Shown: piece after piece, positions 1 through 8,687 of the stretch
Numbering within the stretch: position 1 is the stretch's first letter
Layout: each line of letters begins with the position of its first letter
Assembly: GCA_937926205.1 (NCBI GenBank)
Contig: CALEYL010000072.1
Location: forward strand, 186,001 to 250,000
DNA: 64,000 nucleotides
Direction: 5' to 3'
Source: an uncultured Saprospiraceae bacterium
Lineage (GTDB): Bacteria; Bacteroidota; Bacteroidia; Chitinophagales; Saprospiraceae
Position numbers and translations under genes: made by a program
Notes under the pieces: generated by a model
Database searches by the model: none
What the model was told of the DNA's origin: nothing
The model's input: only the letters and a program-made list of their open reading frames with translations

Positions 1-2922
1 TTTGTCGGTGCAGTCGTGGATGTGGTTGTATTCTATCCGGTTGTTGACCGCATAAATGCCAAGGTCAATGCCATCGCAATTGCTGCCCAAAAAGCCATAA
101 ATGTGGTTGTAGCGAATCAATCCATTACTAATGCTTTTCAGGTCTATGGCGTCGGTGTCAGGGGCGCGGTTGCCCTGAAAAGTGCAGTATTCCACCACCG
201 GCCCGGCCATCTGATAAAGACTGATGAAACCGTTGCAGGCATTGAACGTATGGAAATTGGAATGGCCGATATAGGCGTTGCCTCCTTTTGCATAGAAGGG
301 TTGCCCGCCTCCCGAAATCTTGGTGTGTTCTATGTGAACGGGGCTGTCGTAAGCTGAAATGGTCGCAAAATGCAAAGCGCGGTTGGTGCCGGTACTGCCC
401 CCGGTAATGTTGGTATGGCGGATTAAAATAGAATCGCCCGCCTGTATGGCGATTATAGATCCCCAAAGTCCGGTCGGATTGAAAAATGGCTTTCGGGCTG
501 CCGGTTCGGGGTCCGGACGAACAACAATTTTCTGTGTGGCCGTGCCTTCCATATGCAATCCCCCCTCCACGGTAATGGATACCTGGTCGGTCATTTTGAT
601 CTCCACACCTGCCTCAACAGTAAGCCGGGCGCCCGGTTTCACCACAATGTCGTGAAGCCCGTACCAGGGGGAAAGCGCAGCACTCAATGTGGTATCTGTT
701 TCAATCAAGGGAGGAATGATGCTGATGCCGACGGGCTCAAATACCGCAACAAATGAAGTGTCTCCTGTTGGCGCCAGCGTTGTTTCCCGGGAGACGCTGT
801 TCAGTCCCTGCCATTCCACAAAGCGGTGTCCTGGTTCGGGAATGGCCATGAGTGAAATGCCCGCGTTTTTAAAAAATGGCCCCTGCATCAGGGTATCGGC
901 AAACAATACTCCGCTGAGTTTTACTTTCCCGCCACCAACGATCCGCATCGTTATCAGGGCACTATCAGGGAGGCTTGTTTCGGCCATCAGGTGTTGCCGA
1001 AGGTAATGGGGGCGGTTTTGCAAAAAAGTTTTGATGAAGTTGATGTTGCCTTGCCACACGGCCATCGAAATGGGGGAATTCCATCGGGCAATATGGCGGG
1101 GCATCTGCAATTCCAGATGGGTTTTCAGGCTGTCTACCACAGGCAGCGTCACCGATGGCTGGTAAATGGTGTTCAGGTAAGCGGCAAAGCGTTGGACAAA
1201 TTCATCCCGGAACCCGGAATTTCTTAGCAGATTGCTGAGCATAAAAGTTGACCATTCGGGGAGATCGCCGACCTGTCCTGTCAGCCTGGCCAGGGTGTTT
1301 TCCTGGTAGTTGTCCCCGCTCAGTTGTCCGAAAGCGTGTTCCATGTCTGCAATGATCCAGCGCCATTGGCTTTTCGTATCCCGATCGCGCCAGTACCGGT
1401 TGTTGTAGTCAGCGATGCGATAACCAATGAAAATCCGGTGTATGGCGTAATTGATGAACTCGTTCAGGTCAATTCTGGATGCCACATGAGCATAATGGGT
1501 GGCATCTTCCAAATCGTGGTTCAGGATGTATTGTTTGAGATCGACAAAATCATGCGAATCGCCTGCAACTACCTGGAGGCTGTCCTCAAGGTAATCAAGA
1601 TTGGCGGCGTTGATCCAGTGGTTGGCTGCGATGTATTGCTCATCCAGGCGCTCCCGGATTTCATAAATCCCGTGGTATTCCCCGTTGACGAAAACCACGC
1701 AGGGTTTGTATGCCTGATGGTCGAGGTCCATTTTATTTTTCATCAAACCAACCGCCAGCCCATCCCGAAAATAGGCCAGGTTGTAGTCGTTTCCGCCATT
1801 GCGCAGCAAAAAGGACGAAAAAGTGGAAATGGGTTTGTCTTCAAACAGTTGGTACCGGAGCACGTCGTCGCCATATTTAGGTTTAAACCGAACGGAAATG
1901 GGCCTTTGCGGCAAATTGTAAATCGTGGTGCCAAAAATTTGCAATCCAACCCTGGCCTGAAAAGCACGCTCGCCGCTGGGTTCAAAATATTCAATCGTCG
2001 CCGGGACTTCCCGGTCTTTAATGGCGTTTTGCAGGATGCCAAAATCGAAACCAAAAAGGTTGGGGCCATTGGTCGCAATGGAAATTACCGGCAGATTGAT
2101 GTTTTCACCAATAAAATAAGAATGCGTGACGACTTTACCCGGCAGTTTTCCAGCCTCATAAACCCTGGCCTTGATGACGTAGTTGCGGTTGATGTTGAAA
2201 CTGCCGGGAAAAAGTGGTGAATTTCGGGTCGGTGTCGTGCCGTCGAAGGTAAAGCGTATTTCTGCACCGGGCTGGGCTGCCGTAATTTGAAGTGGTTGCG
2301 CCGTGGTGTAAAACCCGCCGGGAATCGAAAATTCAGGATCGCCTGCATACACCAAAGCAGCTGCCCCATAAGCCGAATTGATTGTTCCGGGAGTTGGTTC
2401 GCTGAAATACACCCACTCTGTTGGATTCTGCGGATTGCGACCGTAGGAAAGGTCGTCACTCTGAACCCCAAATGTCATTTCATGCACCAATTCTTCCTGC
2501 GGATTAAACAACCCGAGATATTCCCCTTCGCTGCTCAACCTGAAGTTGGCATGGAGGCCTTCAACCGTTATTTGGGTATTCCGGTAAACGCTGAACGCGG
2601 TATCCCCGGGAAGTTTATTGTGGTCATCGGCCCAGATAATCAGGTATTGCTGAGGCTGTAAGATGATTTCAGGAAGCGCCCATTTGTCCTTGTTTTTTTC
2701 ATCGTCGGTTAGGGTATAATTGTTCAGATTAACCGGATTTGCAGAGGCATTGTACAATTCGATAAAATCTGCAAAATCCCCGAAATCAGGATCGTGCACA
2801 ATAGTTGTATTTACTGCAAGGATCTCATTGATGCGCAGTTGTCCGAAAGCCAGTGGCTGGGCAAACAGAAAAAAAAACAGCAGGACAGAACTATATTTTG
2901 ACCAGTTTTTGCACCGATACAT
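1..2922 (-). CDS. Exported lamin-tail / CotH / beta-helix protein (partial, 3' end off the window)
   Basis: The reading frame is open from an ATG at 2922 to the left edge (974 codons, no stop), so the C-terminus is missing. Residues 1-27 form a signal peptide with a hydrophobic LLFFFLF core. A lamin-tail domain follows (starts LRINEILA, then DFIELYN, then LTDDE). Near residue 411 a CotH signature is clear (FVNGEYHGIYEIRERLD), followed by the rest of that fold (WRWIIADMEHAFG). The last ~200 residues read as right-handed beta-helix rungs with repeated short N-x-I/C-x-G strands. Such proteins are secreted or surface-bound in Bacteroidota and often end in a T9SS sorting domain, which cannot be seen here. 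CotH proteins can act as protein kinases in spore formers; that activity is not shown here. The start overlaps the stop of the upstream propeller gene by 32 bases, which suggests co-transcription and translational coupling. Confidence 0.85.
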   Translation of the reverse strand, partial: MYRCKNWSKYSSVLLFFFLFAQPLAFGQLRINEILAVNTTIVHDPDFGDFADFIELYNASANPVNLNNYTLTDDEKNKDKWALPEIILQPQQYLIIWADDHNKLPGDTAFSVYRNTQITVEGLHANFRLSSEGEYLGLFNPQEELVHEMTFGVQSDDLSYGRNPQNPTEWVYFSEPTPGTINSAYGAAALVYAGDPEFSIPGGFYTTAQPLQITAAQPGAEIRFTFDGTTPTRNSPLFPGSFNINRNYVIKARVYEAGKLPGKVVTHSYFIGENINLPVISIATNGPNLFGFDFGILQNAIKDREVPATIEYFEPSGERAFQARVGLQIFGTTIYNLPQRPISVRFKPKYGDDVLRYQLFEDKPISTFSSFLLRNGGNDYNLAYFRDGLAVGLMKNKMDLDHQAYKPCVVFVNGEYHGIYEIRERLDEQYIAANHWINAANLDYLEDSLQVVAGDSHDFVDLKQYILNHDLEDATHYAHVASRIDLNEFINYAIHRIFIGYRIADYNNRYWRDRDTKSQWRWIIADMEHAFGQLSGDNYQENTLARLTGQVGDLPEWSTFMLSNLLRNSGFRDEFVQRFAAYLNTIYQPSVTLPVVDSLKTHLELQMPRHIARWNSPISMAVWQGNINFIKTFLQNRPHYLRQHLMAETSLPDSALITMRIVGGGKVKLSGVLFADTLMQGPFFKNAGISLMAIPEPGHRFVEWQGLNSVSRETTLAPTGDTSFVAVFEPVGISIIPPLIETDTTLSAALSPWYGLHDIVVKPGARLTVEAGVEIKMTDQVSITVEGGLHMEGTATQKIVVRPDPEPAARKPFFNPTGLWGSIIAIQAGDSILIRHTNITGGSTGTNRALHFATISAYDSPVHIEHTKISGGGQPFYAKGGNAYIGHSNFHTFNACNGFISLYQMAGPVVEYCTFQGNRAPDTDAIDLKSISNGLIRYNHIYGFLGSNCDGIDLGIYAVNNRIEYNHIHDCTDK

Positions 2923-4561
2923 ATTCGTCAATTTGAATGCTGATAAAATAAATACCCGGCGCCATATCTTCTGCTTCTATCCGGATATGCTGTTCAATGG
3001 CTTCGTATCGCCCGCGTTTTACCAGACGGCCATCCGCGCTAAAGATGCTGATGGTGGCGGGTTTGCCAGACTGGGTTTTCACGGGGATGAAAAAGCATGC
3101 GTTTGCAGGATTGGGGAAAACCGGTGAAAAAAACGCTGGTGTTTCAGGGCGAATGGCTGTTAGCTGTCCGTCGAAACGCCCCAAAAATCCGATGGTTTTT
3201 CTGCCGTACCGGCCGGGCCGCTGGTGTACATAGATGGAATCTAGCATACCTGTGTTGGTCAGGGTATGGTTGCCAAATGTAATCTCATCGGATTCAAACA
3301 CACCGCCGAGGTACAGCTGGTTGCTGGAAGTTGCAAGTACGGCAGTTGCTTCATCCCAGAAACCTCCGCCGGCTGATTTGGCCCCGAGTTCTGCTCCGTC
3401 AGGGCTGAATTTAAACACAAAAACCTGTGGGTAGTAATAATTAATGCCAAAAACATTGAGCAGGGGCTGCCCCCCAAACCAAAGAGAATCGCTGAAAAAA
3501 GACCCTGCCACATAAATATTGCCGCTGTCGTCGGTACTGACGCTTTTGGCAAGGTCGAGACTCAGCCCCGGGGTTTGTCCTCCTGCGCTTTTATGCCAAA
3601 CTGGCGTCAGGTTGGTGCTGAATTTGACTAAATGAATGGCTGAAGAAGACAAAGGCCAGCCCCAGCCGAACTCATACTTGACCAATTCTCCACAGGCGTA
3701 AAGGTGGTCGCCATCAACGGCCAGTTCAGCGACTTTATGCAGTTGGCCGGTTGCAATACCCTGAAGGTAGGCGCCGGATGCGTCGTATTTGGCAATAAAT
3801 CCGGCATAACTCGTGTCGCAAGCCAACGTGTTGTTGCCACCAAACGAAACAGACCCGTAAAAACTACCAGCGAGGTAAAAGTTGTCTTCCTCGTCCATGG
3901 CCAGCGTCGTCGTTTCCAGGGTGCCACCGATAACGACCCCGTTGCGCGTCCAAAGCAGGTTGTTGTTGCTGTCAATTTTGGTGAAAAAAGTATGGAGGGC
4001 AGTGAGGGTGAAATTATCCAGAGTATGTCCCGATACATAAACATTGCCGTTGTCGTCAACGGCCAACCCGGTAATGTGCTCAACTTTAGCTGTGCCGATA
4101 GCCCTGACCCAGTCAATGGAACGGTCGGCATTGTATTTGATCACAAATCCGTCCGATTCTCCGGCATTGAGCAAGGTAGTCGTACCTACATCAAGGGTTA
4201 AGCTGTAAAAATCCCCGGCTACGTAAATGTTGCCCGCATCGTCGGCAGCAATGGCTGTAGTAAAATCCCGGCCCGGGCCGCCAATCCGGGTTGCCCATTC
4301 GTAGCCGCCATTTTCGTTGCAAACGGCCACAAAAGCATCGTCCTGTCCGGTGTTTATCAGGGTTTGGTTGCCCAGAACCAGGGTAGCTGCTGCAAACGAT
4401 CCTGCAACCAGCAATTCGGTCTCATTGTATTTTTTGAGGGTTTCTACCTTCGTATTGCTGTTGGCGGTTCCCAGTGCGTTGACCCACGGCCAGGTTTGCC
4501 CAATGGCATTTCCGTAAACAAGCAGGCAAAACCCTGCAAAAAAAGAGCATATTCCTTTCAT
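2891..4561 (-). CDS. Beta-propeller (SBBP-type) exported protein with T9SS type A tail
   Basis: Encodes about 556 residues from the ATG at 4561. That start sits directly before a signal peptide (MKGICSFFAGFCLLV, cut near AIGQ). A longer open frame reaches 4609 but would overlap the upstream gene and hide the signal. The body is a run of ~50-residue propeller repeats with the hallmark D-x-x-GN-x-Y-x-AG (for example DAGNIYVAGDF, DNGNVYVSGH, DSGNIYVAGSF). The last ~75 residues are a type A sorting domain (FPNPANA, then GIYFISI and a final VQKLVKI). It is a close tandem paralogue of the gene just upstream: both share TRIGG, GESDGF and KYNAD blocks in the same order. Eight bases separate the two genes. 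Role beyond surface or secreted propeller is unknown. Confidence 0.88.
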   Translation of the reverse strand: MKGICSFFAGFCLLVYGNAIGQTWPWVNALGTANSNTKVETLKKYNETELLVAGSFAAATLVLGNQTLINTGQDDAFVAVCNENGGYEWATRIGGPGRDFTTAIAADDAGNIYVAGDFYSLTLDVGTTTLLNAGESDGFVIKYNADRSIDWVRAIGTAKVEHITGLAVDDNGNVYVSGHTLDNFTLTALHTFFTKIDSNNNLLWTRNGVVIGGTLETTTLAMDEEDNFYLAGSFYGSVSFGGNNTLACDTSYAGFIAKYDASGAYLQGIATGQLHKVAELAVDGDHLYACGELVKYEFGWGWPLSSSAIHLVKFSTNLTPVWHKSAGGQTPGLSLDLAKSVSTDDSGNIYVAGSFFSDSLWFGGQPLLNVFGINYYYPQVFVFKFSPDGAELGAKSAGGGFWDEATAVLATSSNQLYLGGVFESDEITFGNHTLTNTGMLDSIYVHQRPGRYGRKTIGFLGRFDGQLTAIRPETPAFFSPVFPNPANACFFIPVKTQSGKPATISIFSADGRLVKRGRYEAIEQHIRIEAEDMAPGIYFISIQIDEYVSVQKLVKI

Positions 4562-4568
4562 AGCGTTT

Positions 4569-6218
4569 TTAGTTTTTAACCATGCGAATGACCTGGTTTC
4601 CATTGGCAATCAGGAGATAAGGGCCGGGCGGAAGGGCCTCTATATTTACAAAGTTTCCCCGGCCATTTAAAAGCTGGCGCCCATAGAGGTCAAACACCTC
4701 ATAGGAAATTTCGTCTGAAAAATGAACCAGCGAATGTGCCGGATTGGGGTAACAGACGAAGGAAGGAATAACGGGATGGGGTACACTGGAAACATTGGCG
4801 GAAAATTTGGCCAGTAGGCCGAGTGTTTTCCGAAAATAAACGGGGGTAATGGCATGCACAATAAAGCTGTCGAGCGTACCGACATTTTGCAATTGGATCC
4901 CATTGACGGTAAAGCTGTTAGACTGATAAGTGCCTCCAATGAAAAAAGCATCTTCTCCTGTCACCAAAAGGGAGGTTCCAACGTCGTTGAGGTTGCCTCC
5001 AAGGGTTTTGGCATAAATTTCATTGCCCCCGGCGTCGTATTTCAAAACAATGACCTGGCTGTAATAAAAAAAGCCCTGCTGGATGTTTACAAGGGTATCA
5101 CCATTGAAAACCAAATCGTTGTCGTGCAGGTATCCAGTAGCATAAACATTGCCCATGTCGTCGTGGTCAATCGCTTTGAGCACGTCTAAGGTGCGGTTCC
5201 ACCAGGCGGTGTTGTCTGAAGCCCTTTGCCAGACCAACTCCAGGTTGTCGCTGTATTTTGAAACGTAAATTATTGACCGCGCCTGTGGGTAAGCAGGTCC
5301 GGCTATGATAACAAACGGCTGTATTTTTTCGCCGCAAGCGTATACATGACCTGCACTAAAGGTGAGGTCGTTGAGTTGGTAAACACTGGTATCCAAAATA
5401 GCCGAAACGGGGTCGCCGTCCGGATTGTATTTTGCAAGGAAACCGCTGTTTACATGGATATACTCTCCGGGAAACCAGGCATTTTCTTCCTGCAAACTTT
5501 CAAGAGTATCCAGCGCGTTGAAGGCCAATTTTCCTTTTACTGTTCCCGCCCAGTAACAATGACCGTCGTCGCCAAGCACGAGGGCCGTACTTTGGTTGCC
5601 GCTTTCTGAGGAACCGACGTTTTTTTGCCACAACAAAGCGTTATCGGGGCTTAGTTTCAATAAAAGCAAAGCATCGCCAATATGGCCGCAGGCATAGAGA
5701 TTGCCATCCGGGTCAACCACAAGGCCGGTAATGGCGTCGTTTTGACCAGCCCCGACACTGCGCGCCCAGGCTACGGTTTTGTCGGCGTTGTATTTCACAA
5801 TGAAGCCATCGGATTCGCCCAGGTTGAGCAACAACTGGCTTCCAATGTTCAGGGAAAGGCTGCTGAAGTTACCGCCTGCATAGATGCTGCCATCGGGAGC
5901 TTCGGCTATACACGTTGCAACGTCGCGCCCTGCCCCGCCTATGCGGGTTGCCCAGGAATAATCGCCGTCATCGTTACAAATCGCAAGGAAAGCGTCATCC
6001 TGTCCGGCACCGCTCAGGTTATGGCTGCCCAGATTCAAAGCCGTAGCTGCAAAAGAGCCGGCAACAAGAACCTGGTCGCCCTGATATCTGCCAAGGGCAC
6101 TGATTTTGGTGTCGCTGTTCGGAGCGCCGAGGCTTTTGGCCCATTCCCAATTCTGGGCTGCTGCGCCGATGGAGGATAAAAGAACAAGGATGAGCAGTAA
6201 GGAACGCTGTGGTGCCAT
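4569..6218 (-). CDS. Beta-propeller (SBBP-type) exported protein with T9SS type A tail, paralogue 2
   Basis: Encodes 549 residues. The N-terminal MAPQRSLLLILVLLSSIGAAAQ is a clear signal peptide. Propeller repeats carry D-G/D-x-G-x-I/L-Y-A-x-G motifs (DGSIYAGGNF, DGNLYACGH, DMGNVYATGYL). The tail is a type A sorting domain starting at FVCYPNPAHS and ending IRMVKN. It is the first gene of a minus-strand run with the paralogue at 2891 and the CotH-type protein beyond it, and is the likely site of the operon promoter. The pair probably arose by tandem duplication. Family members are found in many Bacteroidota as secreted or surface proteins; no enzymatic motif is visible. Confidence 0.88.
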   Translation of the reverse strand: MAPQRSLLLILVLLSSIGAAAQNWEWAKSLGAPNSDTKISALGRYQGDQVLVAGSFAATALNLGSHNLSGAGQDDAFLAICNDDGDYSWATRIGGAGRDVATCIAEAPDGSIYAGGNFSSLSLNIGSQLLLNLGESDGFIVKYNADKTVAWARSVGAGQNDAITGLVVDPDGNLYACGHIGDALLLLKLSPDNALLWQKNVGSSESGNQSTALVLGDDGHCYWAGTVKGKLAFNALDTLESLQEENAWFPGEYIHVNSGFLAKYNPDGDPVSAILDTSVYQLNDLTFSAGHVYACGEKIQPFVIIAGPAYPQARSIIYVSKYSDNLELVWQRASDNTAWWNRTLDVLKAIDHDDMGNVYATGYLHDNDLVFNGDTLVNIQQGFFYYSQVIVLKYDAGGNEIYAKTLGGNLNDVGTSLLVTGEDAFFIGGTYQSNSFTVNGIQLQNVGTLDSFIVHAITPVYFRKTLGLLAKFSANVSSVPHPVIPSFVCYPNPAHSLVHFSDEISYEVFDLYGRQLLNGRGNFVNIEALPPGPYLLIANGNQVIRMVKN

Positions 6219-6518
6219 GGTGCGTTATTTGTGTCGTAAAACGTATCGGCTTCAAGAGGGGGTGTTCCTTAAAGACAGTGGAAAAGGGGAGGAGGTTGGG
6301 GAAATTGTATCTTTGTTGAGCACAGAGAAGGCGTTTTGGAATTCAGATATTCCATACATTGATATTGCCCAAAGCGTTGTTTGATTCAGAAGCCCGGATC
6401 GGAGATTTTGTTTATCCCTGTTGGCGAATAGCTTTCGTTATCAACCCTTAAAAGGCGTAGCTCCGATGGGATGGAATACCACAACAGCCTGTCCCATCGG
6501 GGCGCAATTTCTTCCATT
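6219..6518. other. Intergenic region, no gene
   Basis: This holds the probable promoter of the propeller operon and, near 6460-6503, a hairpin described separately. No reading frame with a credible start or family match was seen. Confidence 0.6.
6460..6503. terminator. Hairpin downstream of the SnoaL-like gene
   Basis: The arms GCTCCGATGGGA (6460-6471) and TCCCATCGGGGC (6492-6503) pair over 12 positions with one G-T wobble and a 20-base loop. It lies 16 bases past the stop of the minus-strand gene at 6519. Read in that direction it is followed by a short T-rich stretch (CCTTTT), so it may terminate that transcript. It could instead be a dispersed palindromic repeat. Confidence 0.4.
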
Positions 6519-6965
6519 TCAGCCCTGCGGGCAAATCACATTAGCATGTCGGGCGACCAATTTCCATGCGCCATCCTGTTTCATCCAGATATTGGTGTAT
6601 CGTCTTTTTACAGTTTGTGGTGAATTAGGCTGATTTTCAGTTGGTACCACCGTTTCACTGCCCATAGAAAAAACGGTATTCCCCCGGATGATAATTTGTT
6701 CAACATCACGGGTAAAAGACGTTCTGGAGCGTCTGAGAACAGGTCTGTCCAGCGTACTTTTACCTGCAAAATTGATTTTATTATCAGGTGCGTTTACAAC
6801 ATAATCTTTGTCCCATAGCTTTAACAGCGTAACGGTATCCTTGTTAAGGATAGCCTGAACCTCCATCTGCTCAAGTTTCCGGATTTCTGACTCTGTATCC
6901 TGTTCCTGGGCAAATACCTGGCAAACACAGGCAATACACGACAGCACAAATACTAATTTTTTCAT
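6519..6965 (-). CDS. Exported SnoaL-like / DUF4440 (NTF2-fold) protein
   Basis: Encodes 148 residues starting MKKLVFVLSCIACVCQVFAQ, a clear signal peptide. The mature part follows the DUF4440 pattern: an N-terminal helix (EIRKLEQMEVQAILNKD), then LLKLWDKDYVVNAPDN, and a C-terminal strand pair with the family's typical ending (YTNIWMKQDGAWKLVARHAN). These small cone-shaped NTF2-fold proteins occur as periplasmic proteins of mostly unknown function, some ligand-binding. It stands alone between the propeller operon and an insertion-sequence remnant. Confidence 0.85.
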   Translation of the reverse strand: MKKLVFVLSCIACVCQVFAQEQDTESEIRKLEQMEVQAILNKDTVTLLKLWDKDYVVNAPDNKINFAGKSTLDRPVLRRSRTSFTRDVEQIIIRGNTVFSMGSETVVPTENQPNSPQTVKRRYTNIWMKQDGAWKLVARHANVICPQG

Positions 6966-7247
6966 TTTTGATTTGGTTTAATTTTGTAAAAGCTTGTTCG
7001 GGAATTTTGGAAGAAAGGAGCTGTGTTTGTCTTTGATGTGACTGGACAATAAAGAAATGACAAAACAGTGCGAGGAACAAGCCGACTGACCCAGAGTGTT
7101 CATTAAAGAAAGTGTGTCAAAGTTATTCTAAAAAAACAACTTTGGCGATGAGAAAGAAAAAAGCCTGGAAGAGCTGATACCCGCGACTTTAATCCGTATG
7201 CGACCCTGAAAGGTCGCCACGAGCGGCATCATTTTTTTAGATGAGCG

Positions 7248-7308
7248 GGGTGCAATCAACTTGTGCGCCAGCAGGGCAGGGTGTAATCAGCTTATGCACC
7301 AGCGGGGC
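7248..7308. repeat. Two 30-bp direct repeats at the edge of the transposase remnant
   Basis: The units begin at 7248 (GGGTGCAATCAACTTGTGCG...) and 7279 (GGGTGTAATCAGCTTATGCA...) with a 31-base period, and differ at only a few positions. They lie immediately before the point where transposase homology starts (about 7312), so they mark the deletion or insertion junction. They are probably fused by chance in frame to the 5' end of the truncated transposase. Confidence 0.6.
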
Positions 7309-7311
7309 GTT

Positions 7312-8119
7312 CACGGATAACGACCAGATGGCCGCCCCTATTATTGAAAAACACCTTCAGCCAAATGATTTGATATTACAGGATCTGGGTTATTTTTCTT
7401 TGGATTGGTTAGAACAATTGATTGAAAACAAATATGTTATAACCAGATTGAAGCCCGGTGTTCATGTTTTCGGCACCGATGGCGTGAAATTGGACTTGGC
7501 CAGCTTGCTGAAAAAAGGCAAGGAAACGGACATAGATGTCCTGGCCGGTGCAAAAAAGCGTTTGCCCATGCGCTTGGTGGCCCGGAAACTTCCAAAAGGG
7601 GAGGCCCAAAAACGCGTCAGAGAAGCACGGAAAGACCGTCATTCAAGAGCCGCCCACTCCGAGGAATATTATGAACTACTCAAATATGAAATTTATTTGA
7701 CCAATATCCCCAAAGAGTCGGTGGATGGAAAAGGCATCGCCAAACTGTACGGTCTGAGATGGCACATTGAAATATTGTTTAAATCATGGAAATCGTATGG
7801 CAATTTTAAAGCACTTTTTGAAAAAAACCGGATGCATCTGCACCGGGCAAAATTCACGATATATGCCGCGCTTGCCGAGTTTGTGTATTTTCAAAATTAT
7901 ATATTCAATTTTATCCAGGACAAAATTGAACATGGTTTTGGCAAACATTTGAGTTGTCTGAAATTTATGGATGTAGTGAACGATATTTTTACTTATATCC
8001 TTAATATTGAGTCCCCATATCAACTCGAAAAATACATTCCCTTATTTAAAGCCAAAGCAACCTATAAAAAACACTCGAAAAGAAAAAATACCATGGAAAA
8101 AATACCTGTATGTCAATGA
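7312..8119 (+). pseudogene. IS4-family transposase, 5'-truncated
   Basis: An open frame runs from 7241, but only the part from about 7312 (TDNDQ) resembles transposase. The first ~25 residues come from the direct repeats. The retained C-terminal portion has the second DDE aspartate context (LILQDLGYFSLDWL) and the IS4 signature Y-(2)-R-(3)-E-(6)-K, read as YGLRWHIEILFKSWK. The N-terminal region with the first catalytic aspartate is absent, so the protein cannot transpose. No clean terminal inverted repeats were recognised. It lies between a lone SnoaL-like gene and a displaced RHS fragment, consistent with a past recombination hot spot. Confidence 0.8.
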
Positions 8120-8169
8120 ACTATACATTGCAGAACACTAAACCTGACGCCAATCCGCTATCAGCGGGA

Positions 8170-8336
8170 GGTAGTAGTGGTTTTCCCCGACCTTTGGCCG
8201 GGATTTCGCTGCGCTCAACTTGTACAATCTCCCCCGGCGTCTCCACAATCCCATTTGCGTTTTTGTCTGCGAACATCATTCTGGTATTCCCCAAGTGATC
8301 CCGCAGTGCGTATTCTTTTTGCCAAAGCAGGGTGTT
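8170..8336 (-). pseudogene. Displaced RHS-core fragment
   Basis: The stretch 8224-8335 is about 93% identical by eye to part of the intact RHS gene (near 9511-9623) and encodes the same RHS-associated core on the minus strand (LLWQKEYALRDHLGNTRMMF, then NGIVETPGEIVQ). A shorter match continues at 8170-8185, after a 34-base insertion at 8186-8219. It lies downstream of the candidate immunity gene, where old tips are expected to accumulate when RHS C-terminal modules are exchanged. It has no start and no toxin domain. Confidence 0.8.
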
Positions 8337-8354
8337 TGTGTGGCCCAGCCTGGG

Positions 8355-8684
8355 TTAATCTGTAAAATGCCTAAAGCACAATTCTATATTACCATTTTCA
8401 CGAATAATTTCTTTTACTTGTTCAAGAAAATCGCTACCCTCTTGACTTAATGGGTGTTCACCAACAATTTCGATGATTAAAGCATTGCCCCTCGCTTGTG
8501 GGTAAACCTCATATATCTCGCCACTTTCGCAAAAAGTTAAATAACTGTTTAATTTTTCTTGTAAAAGCAATAAATGACTTTCTGAATCATTCCAATCCAA
8601 ATGGTCTGATATGGTTAGAATGACTGAATTTGATGCTTTATCCGTACCGATAAAGTCAATTTTGTCTGTTTGTATTATTGACAT
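8355..8684 (-). CDS. DUF6572-like protein, candidate immunity protein of the RHS toxin
   Basis: Encodes 109 residues (MSIIQTDKIDFIGTDKAS..., then LTISDHLDW, then GEIYEVYPQA, then VEIIREN-like C-terminus), matching my memory of the DUF6572 family. It starts 3 bases after the RHS toxin stop at 8688, the position and spacing typical of toxin-immunity pairs. No signal peptide, so it is cytoplasmic, as needed to neutralise a nuclease in kin cells. The family is uncharacterised as far as I know; the immunity role is inferred only from position. Confidence 0.7.
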   Translation of the reverse strand: MSIIQTDKIDFIGTDKASNSVILTISDHLDWNDSESHLLLLQEKLNSYLTFCESGEIYEVYPQARGNALIIEIVGEHPLSQEGSDFLEQVKEIIRENGNIELCFRHFTD

Positions 8685-8687
8685 GGT

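Noticed and set aside
1324..2220. A 298-codon plus-strand frame in the CotH region
   Set aside because: It is the complement of the CotH/lamin-tail coding sequence, whose minus-strand translation shows clear family motifs.
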